NCBI GenBank assembly: GCA_037693485.1
Contig: CM075350.1
Span: forward strand, 127,532,001-127,596,000
From: Kitagawia praeruptora
Lineage: Eukaryota > Streptophyta > Magnoliopsida > Apiales > Apiaceae
Direction: 5' to 3'
DNA: 64,000 bases
Shown here: positions 24,118 through 34,120 of the stretch, piece by piece
Numbering within the stretch: the stretch's first letter is position 1
Layout: each line of letters opens with the position of its first letter
Position numbers and translations under genes: made by a program
The notes under the pieces: generated by a model
The model's database searches: none
What the model was told of the DNA's origin: nothing
What the model saw: only the letters and a program-made list of their open reading frames with translations

Positions 24118-24171
24118 GGAGTTGAACCCACAACCTCCTCCATATATTTCTTCCTCCAAACCATTATGCCA
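24118..24171 (-). repeat. tRNA-derived SINE head
   Basis: On the minus strand the sequence contains an A-box-like TGGCATAATGGTTTGGA (24155-24171) and, about 30 bp on, a B-box GGTTCAACTCC (24118-24128). This is the internal RNA polymerase III promoter of tRNA-derived SINEs. It does not fold as a complete tRNA. A diverged second copy of the surrounding 200 bp lies at about 24300-24540. Confidence 0.55.
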
Positions 24172-24549
24172 CATTATGTTCATTGATATAGAGTTAAAAC
24201 TCTTTTTACATAAGTTCGACCTCTCTATTATCTTGTTTTTACTATTATTTTAATTTATGAGTAAAAATAGTAATGACAAATATTAGTTTCAAAATTTGTA
24301 ATTTTACTTTTCAAAATATGGTACGTAATTATATACACTAATTTCAAAATTTTCTTCCACTCTCTTATTTTAAATGAGTTAGTTTATTTTTGTTGTGAAG
24401 TGAATCATTAACCTCGTCCAAACAATTCATCATTCCGATCATTGTACTACATATATTTTTGGTTTTTAGTTAAATTTTTTTAGATAAATTCGTCCTCTTA
24501 TTTTTTTATTTTTTTACTACTACTTTAATTTTTGAGCAAAAGATAATGG

Positions 24550-25760
24550 TGATTCACATTACTTTTAAAATATTGTATTTTAGTTTACAAAGCATGGTAC
24601 GTGATTATATATACAACTAATTTAAAATTTTGATAATAATATCACGCGATGTAAATTGGTTTATTTACAATTAATTAAACATTTCTTATATATAATATTA
24701 ACTATATTATATTTTATATTTTTACATAACAATATATAATTAAAAGATGAGATACTTAAAAATGTCAGATAGTACGAAAGTTTAAGAAAATGAATCTTGT
24801 AGATAAGTTGAGAAAAATAAACCTGCTTGAAAAAAGATCATATAATATATAATAATACAAAATATAGGAATCAGTTCGTATCATATGTACATCGATTAAA
24901 AGGCGTATAATACACATAGAGAACTTTTGGTTGGAAAGAGTATTAAAAAATTCAAAATAAATTGTAAAAAAGATTAAAATATACAGTCAAGTTAACAAAT
25001 ATCTTAGAAAATAGGATATTTGCATAGCATGCAACCATGCACACACACAAAATATTATGATCGATCAATCACATTATATACTATGAGGTAGTTGAAATTA
25101 TTTGCCTAAAAAGATAAATTTTAAATTATGCAATTAGTTTTTTATATACTGATTGGACAACATCTTTGTTGTGAAACATTACGTGGGTAAATAATAGGTT
25201 TCTTGAGTTGTCAAAATTATAACTTCTATATGAATAAATATGTCATTCATGTACGACTCATTTATTTTATGATTGTATTCTTAAATATACCTTGAAAGAG
25301 AAAGACATCAAAAGAACTTTATTTCTCCCTCTTATGTATTGACTAGATTCTTCATGAAAGAATGACAAAAAATGAGGATAAAATATTAAAAAATATCACT
25401 CCAAAAATTGATTTATAGTGATGAAAAACACTAACGAGAATTAAACCGAAACCCCCCTCCTTATTATTTAAATTTTATGTTCTCTTACCCAAATTTATTA
25501 TAATAACAAATTACTAGATGTTTTCTATTTGTGACATAAATTTGTACAAATTGGTGTAAATGTGTTATACTATATCCAACACATCCTATATCCAACCTAA
25601 ATATCTTATTTTGAGTGCTTATCTGAATAAGTAAATCAATTTTTTTGTAAAACAAAATTGGGACATTATAAAAAACATGTTTTAACGGAAACTATACAAT
25701 CATGTCCATATATATTCTTTAAATCATAAAAATAAACAAGTTTACATCAATTTCTAGAAG
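24550..25760. other. AT-rich intergenic, no gene
   Basis: No coding or RNA feature recognised in this stretch. Confidence 0.4.
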
Positions 25761-25762
25761 AT

Positions 25763-25795
25763 GACCCATGGGCCATGCCTCGGTTATTACGCTAG
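25763..25795 (+). mobile_element. Decayed Helitron 3' end, plus strand
   Basis: GACCCATGGGCCATGCCTCGG, a degraded hairpin of the ACCCGTG...CACGGGT type, is followed by TTATTACG and CTAG at 25792-25795, then T. This is the layout of plant Helitron 3' ends. The matching 5' end was not identified. Confidence 0.5.
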
Positions 25796-25994
25796 TTATA
25801 TTATAAAAATCTCATGATTATGGATTATGCCATTATAGATTTCTACATCCAGATGGATAAGATGTTTCCTGTTAATAGAATAATAAGCATCAGTATACTA
25901 AACAACCATGATTTATGAAAATGGTATTTAATAATCAAATATGCAATCCCTGACCAACCAATTGGCCCAGTTGATACCCCTCGACTCTTACGTA

Positions 25995-26193
25995 CAAGGA
26001 GTCCAAATCTTCTACACCACTTTAGGTGTGCCACTCCATGTGCCACCTTAGGTGGTTGTTTTTGATTGGGTGATTGGTGTGAATGCAGAGGGCCCCATTT
26101 ATATTAATGGAGAGGTGAGCCAATCAAAAACAACCACCTAAGATGGCACATGGAGTGGCACACCTAAAGTGGTGTAGAAGATTTGGACCCTTG
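25995..26193. mobile_element. Near-palindromic MITE, 199 bp
   Basis: Arms of about 75 bp (CAAGGAGTCCAAATCTTCTA... and ...AGAAGATTTGGACCCTTG) are almost perfect inverted copies, separated by about 45 bp. The transcript would form a very long hairpin. No clear target duplication was found. Confidence 0.75.
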
Positions 26194-26397
26194 GGCTCTC
26201 GACAACATAAATTGAAAAGGTTCAGAGCAGCTATTAAAAGCAATACCTTTCTATTTTTGATTCTAGTTGGCTTCCTATGACTAGATTGGGCCCACAAGTT
26301 TTTAATTAACATTCGGAGAATTCTCACGAAATTTTTACACGAAATTTGGAGCACGTCGTACAATTTTTACATACATACATACACCGCCACACTTGAT

Positions 26398-26953
26398 TAG
26401 GGCCGTCAATGGATCGAATTTGGATCGGATCAGGCATGTTTTAATTTTTTCGAATTCGGATTCGGATCGGATCATAGTCGGATTTTTTTCAACGTGATCC
26501 ATATCTGGATCCGTTAGGATCACGAATTATCGGATCGAAGCTCCGATCCGTTATATGTAGAGAAAAAAAACCTTTAATTTAATTCAACAATTTACGAATA
26601 TTAATAGCAACATTTTGAAATGTAAAGTACACAAATAAAATATTACAAGTCTTTATAAATCTGAGAAACGAGAAACTTAGAACATTGCAATACATTTAGA
26701 AAATTATAAATATTTGTAATAATCCTAGAAATTACACAAACAAATAAATTCAGTGACAAAGATCTCAAAGACTGGACACTGGAGCAGGGTAGCATCTACA
26801 CGACCAGGAGCATCCAAATTCCGACAGCAGTTTAACAGCATCTCAAAGACTGCAAGTTTGCCGACAAAATTATATAAATAAATCAAGAATTAGAATGATC
26901 ACTAAAACGAAAGCAAAAGCTAAATTTGAGATATTTATAAAATAAATTATATA

Positions 26954-27015
<62 letters not shown>

Positions 27016-27172
27016 CGGATCGGATCTTTAACGGATCGTATCAAATCCATATCCGCTCCATTAGTTTTCGGATTTTTTCGGATCGGATTTTTTTTTATAT
27101 GACCCATATCCGCTCCATTAGCCTTTGGATCGGATCGGATCGGGCCGGATATCCGATCCATTGACAGCCCTA
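26398..27172. mobile_element. Non-autonomous hAT-type element, 775 bp
   Basis: The tips TAGGGCCGTCAATGGATCG and CGATCCATTGACAGCCCTA are inverted repeats with hAT-type TAGGG ends. The flanking 8-bp sequences CACTTGAT (26390-26397) and CACACGAT (27173-27180) match at six of eight bases, as for an aged hAT target duplication. Both subterminal regions are packed with GGATCGGATC words. No transposase is present; an (AT)n tract occupies 26947-27013. Confidence 0.8.
26947..27013. repeat. (AT)n microsatellite inside the hAT element
   Basis: About 33 AT units with one G interruption. Confidence 0.93.
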
Positions 27173-27960
27173 CACACGATGAAGGGAGGAACGCGTTCTG
27201 GCAGGATATTGAGTAGTAGTTGTTGTTCATCATGGATTTTCAACAAACCCGATCATATCTCCAAATCCAAGGATCGATCCGCGTTACGCGTCCAGTCGTG
27301 AGGAATTGAATTCCATGTTAGTTTCAAAAGAAAGGGAAGCAGTAGTTATTGGGGGTTTGGAATTGAAGGGGAGATTGAGTAAATTGTGTTGGGGGTTTGA
27401 TTTATGGATGAAAGGAGAGGGGAAAACCCACCGCGCGGCAGCGGTGGTGGCGTGTTACGGTGGCCAGGTGAGAGGGGGAAGAGAGGCGGCGCAGCAAGGG
27501 GTCAAGGAGGTCGACTCCGGCTATTCAAACTCGCGAATGGAGAAGATGAAACAGGGAGGGGCTGTGTATATGTGTGTCTTGTGCGGGTGATGTGCGCGTG
27601 TGTGCGTATGTGTATGGTTGTGTGTGGGCTGCGCGTGTATGTGTGTGTTCGCCGGAGAAGACCACCACAGTGGCGGTGGTGGTGGTGTGCAGCAGGAGAG
27701 AGAGAGAGATGGCAACAAGAGTGGTAGCGGCGGTAGTCATCGGAAAAGAGCGATGGGTTCGGTAGTAGTGCGCGTATTTTACACCGGGGAAGAGAAAGCA
27801 AGGTTGATTAGAGTATTATCGGTTGCTTCAAATGGGTTCCGGCAGAGCCCATGAGTATATTATCATCTTTGGTCATGCAAAAGCACTGAACTCGAGGTAA
27901 GTCCCAGAGGTAAGTTGTATAATGCCACATTTTTTTCCCCAAAATATCACACATTTATAT
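27173..27960. other. GC-richer segment with GT and GGT simple repeats; no supported gene
   Basis: Overlapping ORFs occur on both strands from 27300 to 27850, but they are driven by GTGTGT and GGTGGT repeats and have no recognisable domain. The base composition contrasts with the surroundings. It could be a gene leader or promoter, since the hAT element sits right beside it, but I cannot support a CDS. Confidence 0.35.
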
Positions 27961-27965
27961 TGCAC

Positions 27966-28080
27966 TAAGCCGGGGGTCTGCACGGAAACAGCCTCCCTAC
28001 TTTCAGGGTAAAGGCAGGGTCTGCGTACAATCTACCCTCCCCAAACCTCGTTCTAAACGGGATATACTGGGTATGTTTGG
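27966..28080 (+). repeat. SINE (eudicot type, 3' body)
   Basis: The series GGGGGTCTGCACGGAAACAG, CCTCCCTAC, AGGGTAAAGGCAGGGTCTGC, GTACAATCTACCCTCCCC and ATACTGGGTATG is the well-known body of tRNA-derived SINEs widespread in eudicots. The 5' tRNA head is not seen. Confidence 0.72.
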
Positions 28081-28689
28081 TTTAGAATTCACACGAAAGG
28101 GAAAAAAAACCAGGTTTTCAAACAATACTTCTTAATAATATGGGTTAAATGGTTAATACGTCACCGTATTATATACAAATTTTCAATTGAATCACCATGC
28201 CAAAAAAAAATTTCAAATGAATTATTAAACTCAATATAAGTATATAACTTTCAATTAAATCATTGTACATTAAACAATATTTCACTATCATTAATTTTTC
28301 ATTGACTTAACGAAATTTCGTTAAATATTGCCAAGTAGGTTGCCACGTACTTGCCACGTCAAAATCCCAAAGTTTTTACTTTAAATAATTTTCAAATAAT
28401 CCTATATTCATTTAAAGTAAAAAATAAAAAACACAAATACACACATATACAGTACATACATATCTCTCTCCCTCTCTCCCTCTTTCACTCGTCTCTCTCC
28501 CGCCACCATATCTCTCCACCTCCTGCAACCACAACCACAACCACCATCACCCATCTCTCTCTCTTTCTCCACCTCCACCCCATTTACACCACCATCCAAA
28601 ACCCAATCCACAAACAAACATAGAGATTCTGGCCTCTTCTCTCTCCCTCTGTCGTATCTCCCTCTCTCCTCTTATACAATTCCTTCACA

Positions 28690-28950
28690 ACAACAACCAA
28701 CTGCGTCATACTAAACCCACCTTCCGCGAAATTCTGCTGATAAAGCCCAATATTCGTTGCATCCACTATAGGATAGCCTCATACTCACAATGTTCATCCA
28801 ACCAATTCCGAAAATCCCTAAAACTAGCCTCCACTATCATTTTCATAGCAATAGAAGCCACAGAATCCCCAAACTTCTTCTTCTCTTCTCTCCCACTATC
28901 AACACAAATCAATCCCTCACATCTTTGACCATCCCCACATAGAACACATA
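28690..28950 (-). pseudogene. Unassigned coding relic
   Basis: On the minus strand one frame reads an uninterrupted protein-like stretch (SVASIAMKMIVEASFRDFRN..., about 45 residues), broken by a TAG just before ATGCAACG. It then shifts to a frame reading LYQQNFAEGGFSMTQ. Composition and codons look coding but I do not recognise the family. Pyrimidine-rich simple sequence (CTCTCTCC) adjoins at 28460-28670. Confidence 0.25.
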
Positions 28951-29001
28951 AATTTCACATAGAACACGAAAATTATTTCACATAGAACACACAAATAATT
29001 A

Positions 29002-29292
29002 CTCCCTCCGTCCCCCGTGGTTCTTTACATGGGGGATGGACACGGTGACCAAGGAAATGTATAAAAAATGAGTAAAGTAGATGAAAAGTGGTTAAAGTGG
29101 TGGGACCTATTAATATTTAATAATAGATTTGAGATAGTGGAGGAAAGTAGTGGGTGTAATAGTGTTTTTTATTATTAAATATATGAGATAGTGGGTGTAA
29201 TAGTGGGAGAAACTTACTATTTTTGGAATGTAAAGAAATGAGAGGGACATCCCAAAATAGTAACTGTAAAGAATCTGGAGGGACAAAGGGAG
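29002..29292. mobile_element. Stowaway-like MITE, 291 bp
   Basis: Starts CTCCCTCCGTCC after TA (29000-29001) and ends GGGACAAAGGGAG. The right flank is TG, probably a mutated TA. CTCCCTCCGTCC ends with a TA target are typical of Stowaway elements. Confidence 0.75.
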
Positions 29293-29918
29293 TGACAAAC
29301 AAAACTTTACGAGAATCAAACATAGAACACATAAATTTTAGAAATCAGAGATTTGTAAACACAAAAATTGAATTGGGGGTTTTGATTTGAAGAATAAGAT
29401 GGATTCACCTCTGAAAATAGAGATAGCTGATGTATAGATTAGAGATTGTATGTATAGATCGGAGAAGAATGTGGTTTAGGTGTTTATTGTTATTAATCAA
29501 CGGTTAAATTTTCATTTGTTTGAATTAATAATTTTATTTATTTGTTTTTTAGCAAAAGATATCCTTAAATGTTTGTTCATTTTTATTAATTAATTTAAAA
29601 TTAGAATTAACTGATGACCTAATTGAAAATTGATACAAAGTTGAGTGATAAATTAGCTATTAAACTTCATTTCAGTGTGCCATTTCAGCATCCACGTCAG
29701 TTTTTCGATTAAAAATTTTACCGGAAGTAATAGCCGAAACCAATATGAAAGTTTTTATTAGTTTAAGTGTTTGACTAAAAACTTTTTTGGAATTGTGATT
29801 CAACTGAAAATTTGTATTTAGTACAGTAATGAATTAGCCATTTAACCCTTAAGAATTTTGTTTTTGCTATCTTTCGACAAATCCGAAGCTAAATACATAT
29901 TTCGAGATGAATTAAATA

Positions 29919-29954
29919 CTAGTTTTTTTTTTGCCCGCGCTTGCGCGCACGGGC
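29919..29954 (-). mobile_element. Helitron 3' terminus, minus strand (outer)
   Basis: Read on the minus strand: GC-rich hairpin GCCCGTGCGCGCAAGCGCGGGC (29933-29954), a short A run, then CTAG (29919-29922) followed by T. This is the full 3' signature of a Helitron. The element would extend to higher coordinates and so include the RPA70-like gene. Confidence 0.72.
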
Positions 29955-30118
29955 TGACAATTTTTTTTAAAACAAATTATTATTTATCCTAAAATTTATG
30001 TTTAACGAAAGAGGCTATGTAATTTATACAGTATATGAACGTAATTTAGTTGAAGCGAAGGTTTTAAAAAAAAATAGCATGCTAAGTAACGTATCGGAAT
30101 AGTTGCGTTTACAATGTA

Positions 30119-30151
30119 TTAGCATTCAGGCCCGTGCTACACACACGGGTC
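30119..30151 (-). mobile_element. Helitron 3' terminus, minus strand (inner)
   Basis: On the minus strand: hairpin GACCCGTGTGTGTAGCACGG (30132-30151, continuing to 30129), then TGAATG and CTAA (30119-30122), followed by T. It is a second CTRR end 200 bp inside the first, suggesting a nested Helitron or two alternative ends. Confidence 0.65.
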
Positions 30152-30443
30152 TTTTTTTAAAAAAAAAATTACTTTATTAATTAAACAATTAACCATTAAC
30201 ACTCGTCGACTATCATAATTACATGTTCATTACAAAACACTTGATGGATAGAAATAATGTTATTGAATAAAAACTTAAAAAGAGATAATATTGCAACCAT
30301 TACTAATAAAGATCAACAAAATACTTGGAAGTAAACTTCTAATTATTACATATATGTCTTAAGATATCAAAGATAGATAAAACTTTTGTAGACGTAGATG
30401 TAGGAAGTTTTTGAATGTTTGTAGACTCAATGGTTCATTCCAT

Positions 30444-31757
30444 TCATTCCTCAAAGAACGGAGGAGGCGGAGGAGGCTGATATCCTTCATTAATCAACCT
30501 AAAAAACAACCAAGTGTTAATTTCTATCATATATAAAAACAAAAGACGATTTACTACGTATGTAAATCAAATATTCATTTTTTTAAAATACCTCTGCTTG
30601 AAATAATAAACATCAGGATAATCAAGGTTAATATAAATCCTGGAATAAGGGAGATTGGAGATCTGAAATTTATCTGCAAAATAAAGAGGTGTAAATTTGG
30701 TTAAATTTATAACTTAATAACAATTTAATAACATTTTAGTTTTCATCTCAATTATGGCATAACAAATATTTACCCTTATATTTGGTAACTCTAATACTTG
30801 CCAATAACAAAATTATTGAGAGTTCCAAATTCGATTGATTATACAATGGTTCTGTGTTTGAATCGAGGAGTCCAAAAAAGGAAACTGCTTGTTCCGTCCT
30901 GTTTTGAACAAAAAACCAAAGATAAGTTACTGATTTTCTATTTATGAATAATATGAATATGTAATTTTTACTGGAGATAAAAAATACTACGCATAGATAA
31001 TGAAACAAATGTTACCTTCCATCAGAAATTGTGAATTTTACAACTTGTTTTGGGCCAAATCTTGTTTGAATCGTCTCAACTGGCTGAAGGTTTTCCATGA
31101 CTCCAATAATATCTACAATAGTAAAGTATGACGAATTTTGTTTCACCCGCAATTGGTAAAATAGTTTAGTCTATAGTGTAAGTTAACCTGTGGAATACAG
31201 TAGCTTCTCTTCTGCTAGAAAATCTGTTGAATGATCATGCAGATCTCGAACATGGACTATATCAAACTTGTGCATCAGAAAGATAATATCTTTAGTCAAA
31301 ACATTCACTATGGTTGAATTTAGAAAAGTCATGATCTTCTGCGTTGGATATCCAGGCCTATAATGACCAAACGCTGTCCTCACACGAATATTAATGATTT
31401 TGCATAAGCTTCTCTCATGAAAAATATTAGAAAATAATTTCCATATAGTGGGACTAACCATTGCTTGCATTCGAGTATTCTGTAATATTAACAACGTACA
31501 TAGAATTTGGATTATATAAAAGAGATACAAAGACTGGAAAAAAAAGGAATGAAACATACCTCGCAGTCTAGAAGAATTAAATTATGTAGGACGATATCAC
31601 CTACACCATTGGTTGTCACCCACCTAGTAACTCGGACCTTTACAGTCCAAGTGATTTTGGTATTGTCCAGTGATGCAAGATGCTGATGCACATTCATATC
31701 TACATGCAAACATGAAACATTATACATGGTTGGTTTAAGTAGTCTTCTGGCATTCAT
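30444..31757 (-). CDS. RPA70-like single-strand DNA-binding protein (probable Helitron cargo)
   Basis: Six exons read in one open frame: 31560-31757 (conserved start probably the internal ATG at 31697), 31188-31479, 31016-31112, 30774-30898, 30592-30673 and 30444-30498. The product is 262 residues from 31697. All introns are GT-AG and phases agree. Exons 1-2 hold an OB fold like RPA DNA-binding domain A (KVRVTRW, NLILLDCE, TRMQAMVSPTIWKLF, FLNSTIV). Exons 3-5 hold domain B (DIIGVMENLQPVETIQTRFG, VVKFTISDGR, FQISNLPYSRIYINLDYP). The protein ends early with EGYQPPPPPPFFEE and has no zinc-ribbon domain C. RPA70 coats single-stranded DNA in replication; related ORFs are known cargo of plant Helitrons, alongside RepHel, which is absent here. 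Two Helitron 3' ends lie 300-500 bp downstream. Confidence 0.82.
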
Positions 31758-32018
31758 ATATATAGATAGATGTGAAAGAAAAGATATGATCTTACTACTT
31801 TATTCTACAATGTTAACATACCCGATTGTTAACTATAATATGAATTACTTTTTTTCAGTGACTTTACAAAGAGTCCATTGGTATTTATAACATAAGAGTG
31901 GAAAAGGAGATTTGGGATAAAGATAGACACGATAGAGTAATTTTTTGCTATAAAGTAGGGTAAAATAACAATATGATTGCATAATATTCTATTAGTATTC
32001 TATTAGTTGATATGTAAA
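31758..32018. other. Upstream region of RPA70-like gene
   Basis: AT-rich. CATGTAG just before the internal ATG at 31697 could be a leader-intron acceptor. No TATA is singled out. Confidence 0.3.
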
Positions 32019-32410
32019 GTAAAATTGGAAGATAATATATATATAATAACCATTAATTTATGCAAGTAATGGATTTTTGTGATTTTATTCACACAAATAT
32101 GATATCATCAATTCAGTATTATTACAATATTAAACATCTATTATATTCTTCCAATGATTGGAAAATTATTGAGCATAACCATATATATTTTATATATATT
32201 GTCACAATTTTTAAAATCTTTAAATTGGAAGATAAGATATATATAGAGCTTAAATTATGCAAGTAATTGATTGTTGCAATTCTATTCACAAATTTCATAT
32301 AATTAACTTTATTATAATATCCCAATGATTGCAAAATTAATGAGCATAAGCATATATATAGTATATATATCATAAATAATTTTTAAATCTTTTAAAGGGA
32401 AGATAAGATA
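32019..32410. repeat. Diverged tandem dimer, about 190 bp
   Basis: Two units, each starting GGAAGATAA and containing CCCAATGATTG/CCAATGATTGG and GAGCATAA, lie at about 32019-32223 and 32224-32410. Confidence 0.65.
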
Positions 32411-32430
32411 TTTAAAAGTGTAACAAATTA

Positions 32431-33520
32431 ATTTCGTCATCGCCTAACGGCGGTGGCTCGCAATTTAGATATTGTAAAATTAAAAATTGCAACAAAATAT
32501 AAAAATCGATTATGAAAACGTATCATATCTCATATTTCACTAGTTGCATTGTTGTTTATAAAAAAAATATAAATTCAATTCAAGATTTCACAATATTATC
32601 AATTTATAGTCTTATTATCAATGATAACTTACGATATGCATGCGAATTAAAAATTAGAAAAAATAGTTTAACAAAACATTGTAATTTAAATTTAAAAGAA
32701 ATGAAAAAAATTATGTTAAATTGTAATCATATTTTTAATCGATGTCAAAAGCATTAAATAAAAACAATAACATTCGTCTCCTACTTGTCATAGCCAGTTA
32801 TTCCAGAAAAGAGGTACATAACTCCAATTCTAATTATAAAAAGATAGCATATTAGATATTTCAGTAATCACATAAATGTTTACAAAAAATTATATAATGT
32901 TCTGTTCAGAGTTTCTCGTCGTCGCCTGACGGCGACTTCTCGCATTTTAAACATTTTGAAACTGAAAATTACAATTAAAAGATAAAAATTCAATTATGAA
33001 AAAGTATTTTAAGATATTTCATGATGGCATAAATGTATCTAATAAGTTTATATAAAGATTTTGTTTAATTTTTCTCGTCGTCGCCCTTAATTTAGATATT
33101 GTAACTAAAAAACTCAAATCGATTATGAGAAGGTATCATATCTCATATTCCATTAACTGCATAGATGTCTATAATAAAAATTTATAAATTCAGTTCAAGG
33201 CTTCTCGCGAAGGCTTCTCACCATCGCCTAACGGCGATGGCTCGCAATTTAGATATTGTAAAATTAAAAATTGCAACAAAATATTAATATAGATTATGAA
33301 AAGGTATCATATCTTATATTCCACTAATTGCATAGATGTTTATAAAAAAAATTATAAATTTAGTTCAAGATTTCTCCCCCGTCTCTTAACAACGAAGACT
33401 TGCAATTTAAATATTGTAAAATTAAACATTTTAACTAAAAAATTTCAATCAATTATGAAAAATTATTATATCTCATATTTCACTAACTACAACAATGTAT
33501 ATAAAAAAGTATAAATTCAG
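32431..33520. repeat. Tandem array of ~160-bp units with GC-rich hairpins
   Basis: The words CGTCGCC/CATCGCC + TAACGGCGATGG + CTCGCAATTTAGATATTGTA recur at 32435, 32915, 33075 (partly deleted), 33220 and 33378 (decayed). Spacing is about 480, 160, 145 and 160 bp. Each unit continues with an AT-rich tail containing ATCATATCTCATATT. In the best units the GC words form an inverted repeat (CATCGCC-TAAC-GGCGATG; GTCGCC-TGAC-GGCGAC). Confidence 0.75.
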
Positions 33521-33814
33521 CTCTATTAGTCTCTTTAGAATTGCAATTTCAAAATTTTGTTATTTCTATTCCTTAAATTTGAAAATCCTAAAAAACCAAT
33601 TAGAAAATTGGGCCAACAAATCTATTTGATCATAAAAAAACGTTTAAATTTAAGATTTTGAAACAGTCAAAAAGGAAATTTTGAAAAAGAAAATGAAAGA
33701 TAGATATATGAATAATTAATGCTAATTGATACTATATGAATGAGTTATAGTTTCCATAAATGAATAATTATAAATTTAAAATTATTTGCAAAATATATGG
33801 GAGGGAACTGATAT

Positions 33815-34120
33815 GAGAAAATCAAGCAAGATTTCGAATTAATTGGGAAGATTAATGTGTATTAAATAAGTAATTTGAATTTCAAGTTCTTATTACGTAT
33901 TAAATGAAAAGATTGTGTTGACTTGATTATTGATAATTGAAAATGGATCATAATATGATAAGAGAAAATCATGCAAGATTTTAAATTAATTGGGAAGATT
34001 TTGTATTAAATAAGTAATTTGAATTTCAAATTCTTAATACGTATTAAATGAAAAGATTGTGTTGACTTGATTATAGATAATTGAAAATGGATCATAATGT
34101 GATAAGAGAAAATCAAGTAA
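33815..34120. repeat. Tandem dimer, about 145 bp
   Basis: GAGAAAATCA(A/T)GCAAG starts units at 33815 and 33962, with a third start at 34106. Both full units include AAAGATTGTGTTGACTTGAT. Confidence 0.85.

Noticed and set aside
24105..24180. Possible tRNA gene on the minus strand
   Set aside because: A- and B-box-like words are present but no acceptor stem or anticodon arm can be formed; SINE head fits better.
27306..27854. Overlapping ORFs on both strands, up to 107 residues
   Set aside because: Driven by GTGTGT and GGT repeats that keep all frames open; low-complexity Cys/Val or His/Thr runs, no family match.
32431..33520. Possible CRISPR-like array from regularly spaced hairpins
   Set aside because: Eukaryotic sequence, whole units are repeated with no unique spacers, and there are no cas genes.
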